A DNA stretch of 64,000 bases. Source: Romanomermis culicivorax. Lineage: Eukaryota; Nematoda; Enoplea; Mermithida; Mermithidae. The stretch lies in assembly GCA_963922205.1 (NCBI GenBank), contig CAWUHX010000024.1, positions 1,488,001 to 1,552,000 of the forward strand, given 5' to 3'. The notes beneath the pieces were generated by a model. That model was not told where the DNA came from, searched no databases, and saw nothing but the letters and a program-made list of their open reading frames with translations. Of the stretch, positions 33,660-44,765 are shown one piece after another. Positions within the stretch are counted from its first letter, which is position 1, and the number at the start of each line of letters is the position of its first letter. Both the position numbers and the translations under genes were made by a program.

Positions 33660-34480
33660 TGTGTGTTATGGTCCTATGCTATAACATACAAAAAATTTTT
33701 TTCCATTTTCGACATGTTATAACATAGGACTATGTTATAGCATGTCAGTATGTTATAACATATACAATTTTATAATATATAATATGTTATAAAATATAAT
33801 ATGCTTCATCATATCACATGTTAAAACATAGGCATGTTATAACATAGGGTATGTATAGCGCAGAGAATGTTATATTTCGAGGCATGTTATAACACGTGGT
33901 ATGTTATACGATAGGTTATAACATGGGGTATGTTATAACAAGAGAAGCTATGTTATAACACAGCAGGGTATGTTATGAGAAAGTGAATGTTGTAACATGG
34001 GAAGGTATGTTATAACATGGGGTGTTTTATAACATGCTGTATGTTATAACATATGGCATGTTTTAACATGTCCTATGTTATAACATAATCAGGCTGCTAT
34101 ATTTTGTGTGTTGTGACAAATATAACATAACATATGTTATAAAATGGGACATGTTAAAACATGTGATATGTTATAACATATCCCATGTACCATGTTATAA
34201 CATGTCCCACATCATAAAATATACCACATTAAATTATATACATGTTATAACATACCCCACGTTATAATATATCCAGTGTTATAGCATATGTTATGTCATA
34301 TTTGTCACAACACACAAAATAAAACAGCCTGATTGAGAATAAGAGCAAGTTATGAGATTATAACATATGGCTTCAACAAGGAAATTTTTTGGAAAAAAAC
34401 ACTTTTTTTATACATTATGATATAGGTTATTGTTATAACATATTTTGTATGTTATAAGATACATTATAAGAAATAAAATA
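33660..34480. repeat. Array of GTTATAACAT palindromes
   Basis: Dozens of ATGTTATAACAT-type 10-12-bp palindromes are spaced irregularly over about 800 bp. Inside it, 34088-34336 is itself a long hairpin: an AATCAGGCTG...TTTTGTGTGTTGTGACAAATAT block recurs inverted at its other end. The region could be a foldback transposon whose interior expanded. Confidence 0.75.
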
Positions 34481-34499
34481 CATTATTCTTTTTTAAAAT

Positions 34500-35440
34500 G
34501 TGAGCATCACGAGCCAAAGTATCTAGTTTTTATCTAAGCTTTTTTGAATGCATTCTGGAAACAGCTGACAATGGGAAACAACCTAAAAAATGAATGCTAT
34601 CACCTGATGGAATGTGAATTGAATCCAAATCTGTATTTATTTGAGACCTGAGAGCGTGGGGGTACTGACTGCCAGTAGATTTGACCCCCCCCCAGCAACA
34701 ATTGAGAAGATGGCGAAGGAAAATGAGCAAGGGATGAGAAAGTCATCATTTAAATGAAAATGATACTGTAGTTAAACGATCTTTCTAAATGAAGCATACT
34801 TGATTCCGAAGAAGTAACATTAAAACTTTAAAAAGTTCTGTCCAAGCTTTTTAGCACGACTCCCATTAGCATCCAGGGCATCGAGTTGCACATCTTTAAC
34901 ATTTGAGTATTGAGCATATAGGATAACATGTACATACATCGTCAATGAAGTCTGATTTTGCAAGTAGTATATTCTGGGACCCTGGAGAGTGAAATATTTA
35001 AGATTTATTTTTTGTCAAACCAGCATCATTTATGGAATTAAAAATCTGTGCTACTGTCAGGAAGAAAATAATAATTTTTGTATTTTACATTTATTTTTAA
35101 TCATTATGTATATTTATGTTTTCCTTAGTTCATCATATATTATTCCGAACCAGAAAACCAACACCACAAAAACAAACAAGCACATACGCTTGGAAACAGA
35201 AACCACACTTCTAACAGAACAGAATCCAACGTTTACCAAACTCTGAATTATCTATCAAAATAAAAACCATACTTTCATTAACCGTCTGTTAGATTTCTGT
35301 TTCACATCTGGGAAAAATAGTCTTTTTTTCGTCTTCCCTTCTCTCTGTGGAGAGTTTTGTGTTTTCGCTCATTTCTGTCGTATTAGCCGTTTTTTGGAGT
35401 TTTTACGTAGATCGAATTATCGTTGATTTTTATATTCTTA
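34500..35440. other. Intergenic region, nothing identified
   Basis: AT-rich, no recognisable gene or repeat. It ends upstream of the candidate gene start at 35451. Confidence 0.3.
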
Positions 35441-35450
35441 ATATTAAAAG

Positions 35451-35836
35451 GATGCCATCAGCGGCCGTTTTTAAGCGCATCCCCAAACTTTCAGGTTAGA
35501 GGTTTTGTATTCTAAAAGGAAGGATAAATTTCTTTTTCTAAATGTATTTACTTTATTCCATACCTCTGCCTGACACTACCAACAAGCTAACTATCAAAAA
35601 TTATTGGAGATATACAGTACAAAAAATTTTAGGTCAGTAATTCCAAAGTTGGTGCACATTTCTGTTATTTTTCATTCTAAAACAGTGTTATAAAAATAGT
35701 ATTGAGATAATATTAAAATCTGAAATTGAACTCATTAATGCTTCAATAAGTTGTAAGTTGCAACCCAAACTTTTCCAGATCCCTACTGGTGGATGTTTTC
35801 CAGAGTCGACAAAGTCAATATAGAGGATAGCATCAT
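35451..35836 (+). CDS. Candidate first two exons of a small unidentified gene
   Basis: ATG at 35451 opens MPSAAVFKRIPKLS and meets a donor-like CAG/GTTAGA at about 35494. After a 284-nt gap, TTTTCCAG at about 35778 is followed by sequence that continues in the right phase as DPYWWMFSRVDKVNIEDSIM up to a donor-like ATG/GTAAAT near 35836. Read straight on, the frame stays open to a TAG near 35930. The aromatic-rich, codon-like stretch and good splice signals argue for a gene, but I recognise no family and found no convincing further exons. Confidence 0.3.
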
Positions 35837-35939
35837 GGTAAATTCGATGAACTGCACAAAGAAATTTTCAAAACTTATGTACAGGATGAGCTCAAGAAAA
35901 TGGGACTGGTACAGACTTTCATAGCTTTCAAATGAGTGA

Positions 35940-38500
35940 AGCTTTTTTAATGCGATTTGCTGCCATTCATAGATAACACATCTGGCATAAAAACTGAAAG
36001 GTTCCGCTAGATTGATCAAATATTGACTGACTAGAATCAAAAATACTAAATGTTGACTTTTTTGCAAACAACGAGAAAAAATCCACAAAAATTAACTGTT
36101 TAACAACAGAAAAAGTAAAATAGATTCATTCAGAAGAACCACATAACAGCTAAGCCTACAAGAGAGCCGTTTCAATGTGTTCTCCTTTCTGTTTCACCAC
36201 TAATTTTTATCTTTTTTCAAACTCAACAATGACAGAATTGATTTTGCTTTTTTTACAATTTCAAAACAAAAGTTTTTTTGCTAAATTTTGTCCGTATTGG
36301 AACAGCAAGTTGATGACTTTAAATTATGTGTAAATTACAAATCTGGATGATTTTAAAGTATTACTGTGTGTAAACAGCTTTACGAAACTTTTTTCAAAAT
36401 TTTTTGATATACTTTTACTTTGATTTCATAACTTTTACTGGGTAAAAAATGACTAAATGACCCCTTTTACAAATTTTCTGTTTGTATGGAAACCATGTAG
36501 GCTACGAGCATCAAATTTGGCCCTTAAAACAAAGACAGCAATCAGCATTAAAAGCTTTATCTGTTAGAAAGTTATGAAAGTCAGCACCAGTCGCCTTTTT
36601 TTGGCTCACCCTGTATAACATTCTGTTCAGAAGTATCTGCAACAAATCAGGTTCTGGATTCATCGTGAAACGAATGTAGTGAACTAGTTCCCTGATTTGG
36701 TAACTATTGAAGAATTATGCATCACTGAAGAACATTTGATCTAGAACGGCGAGTGTAGAGAAGATGCTCCTATATTACTAACTATGGCTAAACATGTGTA
36801 GATTGATGACTGCATCCTTGTTTATGAAAATGAATTACATCAGTCAAAGTATATGAACATTTTGGAAATTATACAAGTGGGGCCTTACTCTTCATTATCA
36901 GAAAATAGATACCTGTTTTTGAATTTATGAATAGAGTATTAGCATTGTACTCACGCTGCAGAAGAAAGTCATTCATAACTATGTGGCAGAGATTATAACA
37001 TCAGTTTTCTCTCCTTATTTTGCGTTAGATTCTTATTATTCTGAGTGCTTGTTCTTTCTTGAACTTATCACATTTGTCAAACACGCCTGACAATAATTTT
37101 CCAGGAGAGAAGATCCTTGGACTTTTTATCAAGGGAGGATGGGGTGAGTGAGGAAAAACCAAACAAAAGCTCCGCTAGCATGTTTTTTATGTGAAATATG
37201 TATAAAAATTATTACTAAATGTCTTCAATAAAGTTTAGGGATGTGTGTTTGACCAGGATTTTTTCATTTTTTCTCGACAGACCATTTGGCTCCTAGAGTC
37301 AAAATTTTACAGGTCAATACCAAAACTAAAAAGTTTGCAGATAAATGTAGCAGTAAAAAACAGTTTTTTCAAAAAATTTACTCAAAAACACTCTTCAGAA
37401 TCATAGTAGAAACACAGAATAATAAGGCTCACAAATTAGATCAGTCATTATTCAAATCAATCATCAACGTTTTTTCGCACGAGCGAGGCTGATCTGCAAC
37501 TTGGAAAAAAAATTTGATTGCGCAGATCAATTTTTAATTCGTGGCTCTAAAATTGATAAATTCACTTAATTTCATCAGAAAAAAATGATTTAAAATTACT
37601 TCCCTTCAGACAGCCCCAAAGGCAGGGCATGGGGGGGGGGTATTACCCCTATCTAAAGTCATAAAAAAAGTCATCACTAGTTGCCTAATTTTGAGACAAA
37701 ATAGCGTGTTTAGTGACATTTAGGTATACTACCCTGCAAATTTTTAACTTCACCCTACCTGAGAAGTTTGACCTTGGGGGCCTCTGCTTTCCTTGTATTT
37801 CATTCACTTCATGTCAGTTCCTGACTTTTAAAACGGAATTTCGTGAATCTTGCAGGAAAAATTAAAAGGTCAGCACCTAGCACAGACAAATTTTGATTTC
37901 TAGGACTATAAAATGTCGGAAAATTCATTCTTTGAGCACATTCTTCTGCAACTACTGATGATCGATCATTATTTTTTCACTATTTGGTTGGTGGAAAATG
38001 TCGGTCAGATGGTCAATGCCTCTGACTCTTTGTCCTCCATCATTATTCATTTTATTTCTGAAGTAAGTGTGTTGACTTTTCATCAGGTAAACAAATATGT
38101 CAAGACAGTTTGTGTTATTCTATTTTTGGTATGAAGATAAATACCAGACCTAGCTGTCCTGTCTAGCAAATGACAATTTTTAAATTTAAGGTCATCAAAC
38201 CTACCTCAGTGTCTCAAGTGTTTACTCAGCAAAATTCAATTTTCTTGATACTGTCAAAGGACCTGGAAACAATTTTTGGGCTGTATTCAACTTTAAAACT
38301 AAATTTATCGATGAAGTTGAACATCACTTTAAAATTAAAGAAATAAACCAGGTTTCTTTTCTACTGTTTCTTTACAACACATTAAGTTTTTGATGTCTGT
38401 TGTGCTTATTTTCAAGTTAAAAAATTCAATCGCTGTCACACACATATAGAAAATATGTCAAATAAATGTTCTAAAATTGTATTTACAGATATTAAATAAA
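35940..38500. other. Mostly unassigned AT-rich region
   Basis: GGCTCACCCTGTATAAC at about 36603-36619 resembles ends common in insect DNA transposons, but no partner end was found. A G-run with GGTATTACCCC near 37631-37660 is related to the block at about 2930-2960. Open frames at 37286 and 37913 show no recognisable motif. Confidence 0.3.
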
Positions 38501-38506
38501 AAAACT

Positions 38507-38638
38507 ATGTTGGCAACAGTTCTTGACTGCAGATTTGAGAAATTGGACCTTTTGGATCAAAAATATTGTGATACAGCAAATTCAAATCTGGAATTCGGGT
38601 CATCAGAGACAGCCTTCAAAGAACATAATAATTTATAA
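38507..38638 (+). pseudogene. hAT transposase-like fragment
   Basis: A 43-codon frame starting MLATVLDCRFEKLDLLD resembles the hAT transposase segment A-T-x-L-D-P-R-F-K-x-L, with Cys in place of the usual Pro. It lies just upstream of the retrotransposon. Nothing else of a transposase is readable nearby, so this is a relic. The call is tentative. Confidence 0.35.
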
Positions 38639-39017
38639 AATTATGCTTTTTATATTTCAAGAAAAGAACTACATATCTACTTGCCATAATTAATGTTTAC
38701 ATATTATAATATTAGATAATAATACTAATAATATTTTCTCAATTTCATGTTTATGTAGAGTCCTATATCGATCGACTAATACAAGTGCTGGAAAAAAAGA
38801 AAAAATCGAAGCCATTTATAGTGCATCAACTAAGATGAATAACAGGGATTTGAGCTCAGCATACAAAGAAGTAAATGAATGTGTGAACTCAAATAGTGTG
38901 CCCCTGGGAAACACATCAGTTTTAAGTTATCGGAAGAAAATTTCTTGAAGTTCCCATAACTGGCCACATTGGCCACTGCCAGCCAAATATTGGGCAGCTG
39001 AAGATTATCCTTAGATC

Positions 39018-40442
39018 ATGAATCAGCCAAATAACTTATCATTTTGCATGAAAATCTGAAACAAAGTAAGGACAGTTGCCAGGCCCAATTTTGAATTAAT
39101 TCTGAAGACTACCACGATGACGAAGAAGTGGAGGCCATCATTAGTTATTTTATGAAAAATGAGATGTTGGTTTTACCTGAAATGGATGATGCTTCTCCTT
39201 GGCATCTTCTTTGGATTAATTTTGTTGATTTTTATAATGTTTATTCTGATTATTAATCTGGTCATATATTGAATGAATTGTTGAAAATTTGAGTTTTTTT
39301 CATATTTCAGCTCACAGTATATGTTACTGTTAAATACTTGACACTTAAAAAACTGTGCATTTTTCATCCCAGTTTTGGCTATGCGCTCTTTTTTCTTTTC
39401 ACTCTTCCTTTATTTGTTTTTTCGAGTTTTTCATTTCTTGAGTGAATTTTTATGTATATTTATTTTATTTTTAAGGCATTTTCAGAAAGAGATTTTCAAA
39501 GGGATTCACAATATGTTGGTTGTGCTGTGCTTATAGCATTTTCAATGGATATATAACTGCGTGAAAATTCTGAATCTGAAAATTAGGTGTAAACACATTC
39601 TTAGGACTAGGACCTGACTTTGTTGTAGCAGTGAGAAACATGCTATTAGATGAGTTTCATATGAGAAAAAGATGTGGCCAAAACAGATCTCTGCTGGTAA
39701 AGCATATCAGCTATAACTCTCAAATATGTGTTGAGACAGCTTGTTTTACATCTCACTTTTCTGAGAATTTCTTGAGATTTCACAGTCGTAAATGGTTAAA
39801 GCTTATTCAGAAATGTGAGACAAATAATTCCCTACATCTACTGAGAATTTAAGACCTCGTGTATGATTTGCAGCCTCAAAAATGGTCGACTTTAAGCGAA
39901 CCTAAAAATTTTTTCGAGTGCTTGGCTGAGTCTTATTTATACTTTACTTTTATCATAGGTGGCGCGACCAGGTCAACCTATAATATACTTGGCCCTCAAA
40001 TTTCATGCCCCCCCTAGAGCCAAAACGGTAAGAGCTAGAACCTTCGGGTTTTTCGCATAATATCGGGCATAGCGGCAAACTATGGGGTGCCTTTTGTCAT
40101 TTTGCCTCTATCTGCAAGTAGTGCTCGGTGGGGCCCCAAAAACATGCAAAAAGCGCACTTTTTAAGGCCCCCCAGTTCCACCATGCCCAGCAATCGGTGT
40201 GCCATATCCAACCTCCATACTTCGGCCTGAGCATCTTGGGGATGTAATCTCAAATGTGAATTTTTTTTTTAAATATGGCCTCCATTCAATTATATGGTTG
40301 TCCAAAGTCCCGGAAAACGCCAAATTCCCCAATTTTGTTATATAATACTTATGGGTTCAAAAAAAATTTTTTTTGGAGCATAATGCACTACTAATTTTTT
40401 TGCAGTTTCAATTGAACCTGTAGCCTTACTGGAATTTTTGGG
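39018..40442 (+). repeat. 5' long terminal repeat
   Basis: 1425-bp direct repeat, also at 53854. It ends ...GGAATTTTTGGG. A TATA-like TTATTTATACTTT lies at about 39932. Its second half (about 39960-40440) is related to the reverse-oriented relic at 7790-8195. The small open frames inside are identical in both copies, but do not look like genes. Confidence 0.85.
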
Positions 40443-40443
40443 G

Positions 40444-40461
40444 TGGTGGCTTCTGACACTT
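40444..40461 (+). other. Possible primer-binding site
   Basis: TGGTGGCTTCTGACACTT starts 1-2 nt after the repeat. A leading TGG is expected, because it pairs with a tRNA CCA end. I could not assign the tRNA. Confidence 0.4.
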
Positions 40462-40535
40462 GCAATACGGAAGAGCGCAGAGTCACTCGAGGTGTCACAA
40501 AACCTAAAGGTTTTTACAAAGACTTAGGGCTCAAA

Positions 40536-41342
40536 ATGTCCAAAAATACTGAGGATTTAGCCTCTGGTACGACTTTGCCGAGGACTCCGCCTGGTGTAAG
40601 GCATGATGAGTTGGATAAATCTTTCCCATTGCCCGTGGTATCTAATACTATGAGCAAGAGGAAAGGCTCTGACTCAAGTGCCATAAGCCAGCGGGCTGAG
40701 GTAAAATTGGACCCAGTAAGCGCTCCCACTTCCGTAGCACCTATAATGGCCAGCAATAATATCAATAATATGGCCACGGCAAAGGAACTATTGACTGCCG
40801 ACGATAGAGACGCTCAATTATTAGCGCCTATTGATAGAAGGCCGAAACTGGCCGAGGATCATATTGATCCATTTGATCAATTTAGAGAGGAACGTTTTCG
40901 ACGACCTCGACAACGATTTGATACGTATCATCGCGAATACGTCAACGAAAATATGGATAATATTATTCGGGACGATTACCGTCACGATCCACTGGACGAC
41001 TTACATTTCGAAATGAGTCAAAAGGATGACGAAATTCGACGACTAAACGTCAAAATTGATAAAATGGCCGATTCGATGGTCGGAGTCCAAGGACTATTGG
41101 AAAGATTCGTCCTGGATCAAAAGGAAAGGGATATCCCAGTGAGTATGACTACAGACAGACCATTGCAAACTCAGGATATGTGTAGAACTTTGCCAACGAC
41201 GTCTGCAACCTGTATTGCCAATGACCAAAGGTTACGGCAGATGGAAGCAGATGAGTCAGAGCAAAAGTTCACAGTCAAACCTGCTGTGAAATCAAAGGTT
41301 TCTACAGAAAAACGGGTAACTGAACCGCTTGCTGTTCGATAA
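40536..41342 (+). CDS. gag: gag, N-terminal block (ends at in-frame TAA)
   Basis: The first good ATG (40536, A at -3) opens a hydrophilic, charged protein with a likely coiled coil (MSQKDDEIRRLNVKIDKMA). The frame is also open upstream to the repeat. It stops at TAA 41340-41342. The next codons continue open in the same frame into the main gag-pol frame, so this is the front part of one polyprotein interrupted by a stop. The break could be a nonsense mutation or a readthrough stop. No retroviral matrix motif was recognised, but gag N-termini of this group are poorly conserved. Confidence 0.7.
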   Translation: MSKNTEDLASGTTLPRTPPGVRHDELDKSFPLPVVSNTMSKRKGSDSSAISQRAEVKLDPVSAPTSVAPIMASNNINNMATAKELLTADDRDAQLLAPIDRRPKLAEDHIDPFDQFREERFRRPRQRFDTYHREYVNENMDNIIRDDYRHDPLDDLHFEMSQKDDEIRRLNVKIDKMADSMVGVQGLLERFVLDQKERDIPVSMTTDRPLQTQDMCRTLPTTSATCIANDQRLRQMEADESEQKFTVKPAVKSKVSTEKRVTEPLAVR

Positions 41343-44300
41343 CAAGCAAGTGATATAGTTGCTCAATTTTTCCAAGAGGCTGATGAGGAAGCAGCAGGTA
41401 GTCATAGGGAAAGCAAACATACTACGTCGAAGCACAAACGATCCAAAAAGTCCACACGAGGAAATTCATCAGATTCTGATGACTCCTCAGTGGATGGATT
41501 GGAGCCTACTGTGTCAGATATAGTGAAGGCTGTAAAGCCAAAGCTACTCCTCAATGACATGACTGAGACACAAGTTCTCAGCTTCCTAAATGATTTAGAG
41601 GCAGAATTTACTTCAGAAACTACTGATAAAATGAAGCTGGCTGCCTTACGAGCGCTTTCTAAGGGTGTACCGAAAGCTACTGCCAAAAGGTTCAAAAGTT
41701 ACGAAAAAGCCCGAAGAAAGTTGCTCAAAGTGCAAGCTCCAGATTCAAATGTCGGTATGCAAACAAGGGAGCTGATGAACATAAAGCAGGAATTTGATGA
41801 AGCTCCAGTGAAATTCCTCAAGAGAATTAGTGTGCTAGTAGATAGATTATATCCTAATAAGACCGAAGAGTTCAGAGATCGTTTCATAATTGATACCTTT
41901 TTGTATAAAGCATCTGAAGAGTATCAGATGGAGTTGCTAGATCAAAGAGAAAAGTATGAAACATGGCACGATTTAGCAGAGGATGTGCACAAGATTGATA
42001 AGCGGAACACAGCTGCTTATAAAAAGAGAGGAACTGCGGAGTCTCCAATTGTGATAAATGAGGTGATGATGGGTGAAGGGCAAGCTGAAGTGGCTTATGT
42101 CGGTAGAAATAAATTTGGCAATGCCCCACAAAGGCAGTTTCAAAATAAAGCTATGCGACAGCAAGCAAGGAGAGAGAAGCAAGCCCCGATCCTAGTGTCA
42201 GAAAAGAAGGATTCCGATACTTCTATAGAAGAGAATAACTCACAGGGGACTCAAATGGCTACTACTCCCCAAAAGGGAAAAGAGCCTGAGGAACCTAGCA
42301 GTGATTCTGTTCTAGCAAAGTTATCACAGGAGATTGCGAAGTTGGCTCAGTGTTATCAGGAGATAAGCCAAAAAACTGATGCTAAATTGAATGAAATTTC
42401 TGCCAAAGTTAATAAGGGCAAACCCCAAAAACCTGGTGGAAACGAGTTCAGGAAACCATATTGTCGATACCATAGAAATAATTCTCATGACACGTCCGAA
42501 TGTAAAACCCTTCAATGGAAAAATGCACAAGGACGTAATTGGGATAATCGATATGGTGGAAACAGAGGTTTCAGGCAACAGTTTGGAGGCTTTAGAGGAG
42601 GATATGTTGGCGGGAGCAGTAGAGGTGCTCATGCCGTAGGTTATTATGGTGATACCATGGATTATGATACTTATCAACGATTCATGGATTACCAGAATAG
42701 ATTGCGGAATGAGCAACTCTATATGGCACCACAACTGCCAGCCCCTAGCCAACAGCTGATGATCACAGCTCCCCCTCAAGGTCAGGTTCAAATCAGTAAC
42801 CCTAGCCCAAGTGTGCAAGCCATTTCCAGTAGTCAACCATCCACGTCCAGTCAGACAGAGTTGGGATCTGCTGGAGGTGTTAATAGCATTGCCACTACGG
42901 GTCAAGGTGTTAGTGAGATGAAATGGCCTGGAGTATTGAAGTGTGCCATGATGAAAGAGGATTATTCAAAGGTTACAAAAGCGTTCAAGCATGGGATAAT
43001 TCCCAATCAGGAGGAACGATTAAGGTTTTCTAAATTCCCTCCAACTCTCCCATTTCACATTAATGTGACCGTATGTAATAATAACACCAAGGCTTTAGTG
43101 GATACTGGTGCTCAGTGTTCGGTGATGTCTTCATGGTTTCTTAAGGAAGCTTTTGATGAAGAATATACCGGATATCCTGAGATACTAAAAGTCACTGTTG
43201 CTGATGGTGCAGTAGTACATGCACATGGTTACATACAGTTCAAAATGCATTGTGAATTTGGAGTTTTCTTGGTGAAAGCCATAATCATTCCTAATGCGGA
43301 GGAAAATCTCATAATTGGAACGGATTTCTTAGCACATCCGGATGTTGGAGCAATGATAGATTTTGGTAAAGGTATCATGAAACTTAATGGAGTTGAGAAA
43401 GCTATAAGTGTTGTACCTAAAGATCACGCGAGTCATATACAAGCTATTGATTGTATAGGGGAAGCACCTATAGTACATTCAAGTCCTGAAGAGGATCAAT
43501 ACCCCAGGATCTGCCAATTAGGTATAGTGGTTCCAGTGGTATCATGTACGAAAGTATACATACCACACGGAACTGATGTGCTTATTAAGGCAAGATTATG
43601 GGAACGATCGTCTAAAACAGATCTCAATTGTTTGGTCATAGATGGAAATAAAGAGGAAAAGAAATTCAGAGTTGATAGCACACTGGTTGATGGTAAACGG
43701 GAAGACTTTGTTCTGATGATTTCAAATAATACAGGTTCCGGATGCCAATTGCAACCTAACCAGGTTGTAGGCTACTGTGACTCAATATTACAAGAAAATT
43801 CAGGAGTATCAGATGTACAAAGTACGAGTTGTGGGATATTTAGTGTTGAAGATAATTTTAATGCCACTCCCAGAATGTCCGTGCATGATGCATTGGCATT
43901 TAGGGAAGCGCTGTATAAAATGATCTCCAAGGCTGATATCAATGAGGAATTAAAGGAAACAGCTGTAGCAAAACTGTCTAAATACAGGGATGTTTTCAGC
44001 TTACCCAATGATCCCTTAACTACAACACCGTATCTTACGTGCAAAATTGATACTGGTAATGCAATGCCAGTGGCAAAACATTATTACAGAGCTCCCATTA
44101 ACCAAAGATCAGGGATTAGAGCTCAAGTCCAAGACATGTTAGATAAAGGAGTTATTGAACTCAGCCAGTCACCATGGGCTGCTCCACTTTTCCTAGTTGG
44201 GAAAAAGGACGGTTCCACGAGACCAGTTGTGGATTTCAGAGGTATAAATGAGGTTACTAAGGACGATAGGTATCCTATACCTAGAATGGATGATTATTTG

Positions 44301-44765
44301 GATTGTCTAGGTAATGCCAAATTTTATACCACATTGGATCTAAAGTCTGGATATTGGCAAGTCCCACTTGAGGAGAGTAGCAAGGAGAAAACTGCATTTA
44401 TATGTCAGGAAGGCCTATATCAGTTCAAAGTTATGCCTTTCGGACTTAAAAATGCACCTGCAGAGTTTCAAAGAATGATGGAGAGAGTGTTGCATGGTCT
44501 AGTCTGGAGAATCTGCCTAGTTTATATTGATGATATCATTGTGTTCTCCAAGACTTATGAGGAACATTTGGAGAATTTAGAGTTGGTCTTGCAAGCTCTT
44601 CGGAAAGCAAAGCTAACACTTAAACCAGAGAAGTGCGAATTTCTTCCAAAAAGTGTTCATTTTCTTGGACACATACTGGACGAAAATGGAATCTCACCAG
44701 ATCCGAAAAAAGTGAAGGCTATTACGGAATTCGAATTTCCCAACAGCGTTAAGCGTATGCAATGA
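41343..44765 (+). CDS. gag-pol: gag C-terminal part, protease and reverse transcriptase (ends at in-frame TGA)
   Basis: Open throughout; the first Met is at 41490 (1091 aa from there). Numbered from that Met: a capsid-like helical region at about 20-190; a Zn-binding motif CRYHRNNSHDTSEC at about 324; aspartic protease VDTGAQ with D at about 538, and LIIGTDFL near 607; reverse transcriptase with VDFRGIN near 914, MPFGLKNAP near 981 and the catalytic YIDD at about 1012. Reverse transcriptase copies the element's RNA in virus-like particles. The frame is closed by TGA at 44763-44765 in the thumb/connection region, and the same frame continues immediately with RNase H. The TGA is one transition away from a sense codon. 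Confidence 0.93.
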   Translation, partial: QASDIVAQFFQEADEEAAGSHRESKHTTSKHKRSKKSTRGNSSDSDDSSVDGLEPTVSDIVKAVKPKLLLNDMTETQVLSFLNDLEAEFTSETTDKMKLAALRALSKGVPKATAKRFKSYEKARRKLLKVQAPDSNVGMQTRELMNIKQEFDEAPVKFLKRISVLVDRLYPNKTEEFRDRFIIDTFLYKASEEYQMELLDQREKYETWHDLAEDVHKIDKRNTAAYKKRGTAESPIVINEVMMGEGQAEVAYVGRNKFGNAPQRQFQNKAMRQQARREKQAPILVSEKKDSDTSIEENNSQGTQMATTPQKGKEPEEPSSDSVLAKLSQEIAKLAQCYQEISQKTDAKLNEISAKVNKGKPQKPGGNEFRKPYCRYHRNNSHDTSECKTLQWKNAQGRNWDNRYGGNRGFRQQFGGFRGGYVGGSSRGAHAVGYYGDTMDYDTYQRFMDYQNRLRNEQLYMAPQLPAPSQQLMITAPPQGQVQISNPSPSVQAISSSQPSTSSQTELGSAGGVNSIATTGQGVSEMKWPGVLKCAMMKEDYSKVTKAFKHGIIPNQEERLRFSKFPPTLPFHINVTVCNNNTKALVDTGAQCSVMSSWFLKEAFDEEYTGYPEILKVTVADGAVVHAHGYIQFKMHCEFGVFLVKAIIIPNAEENLIIGTDFLAHPDVGAMIDFGKGIMKLNGVEKAISVVPKDHASHIQAIDCIGEAPIVHSSPEEDQYPRICQLGIVVPVVSCTKVYIPHGTDVLIKARLWERSSKTDLNCLVIDGNKEEKKFRVDSTLVDGKREDFVLMISNNTGSGCQLQPNQVVGYCDSILQENSGVSDVQSTSCGIFSVEDNFNATPRMSVHDALAFREALYKMISKADINEELKETAVAKLSKYRDVFSLPNDPLTTTPYLTCKIDTGNAMPVAKHYYRAPINQRSGIRAQVQDMLDKGVIELSQSPWAAPLFLVGKKDGSTRPVVDFRGINEVTKDDRYPIPRMDDYLDCLGNAKFYTTLDLKSGYWQVPLEESSKEKTAFICQEGLYQFKVMPFGLKNAPAEFQRMMERVLHGLVWRICLVYIDDIIVFSKTYEEHLENLELVLQALRKAKLTLKPEKCEFLPKSVHFLGHILDENGISPDPKKVKAITEFEFPNSVKRMQ

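Noticed and set aside
39173-39852. Two open frames inside the long terminal repeat, repeated identically at 54009-54688
   Set aside because: They lie in the LTR, are short, lie on opposite strands and show no motif. Identity in both copies only reflects LTR identity.
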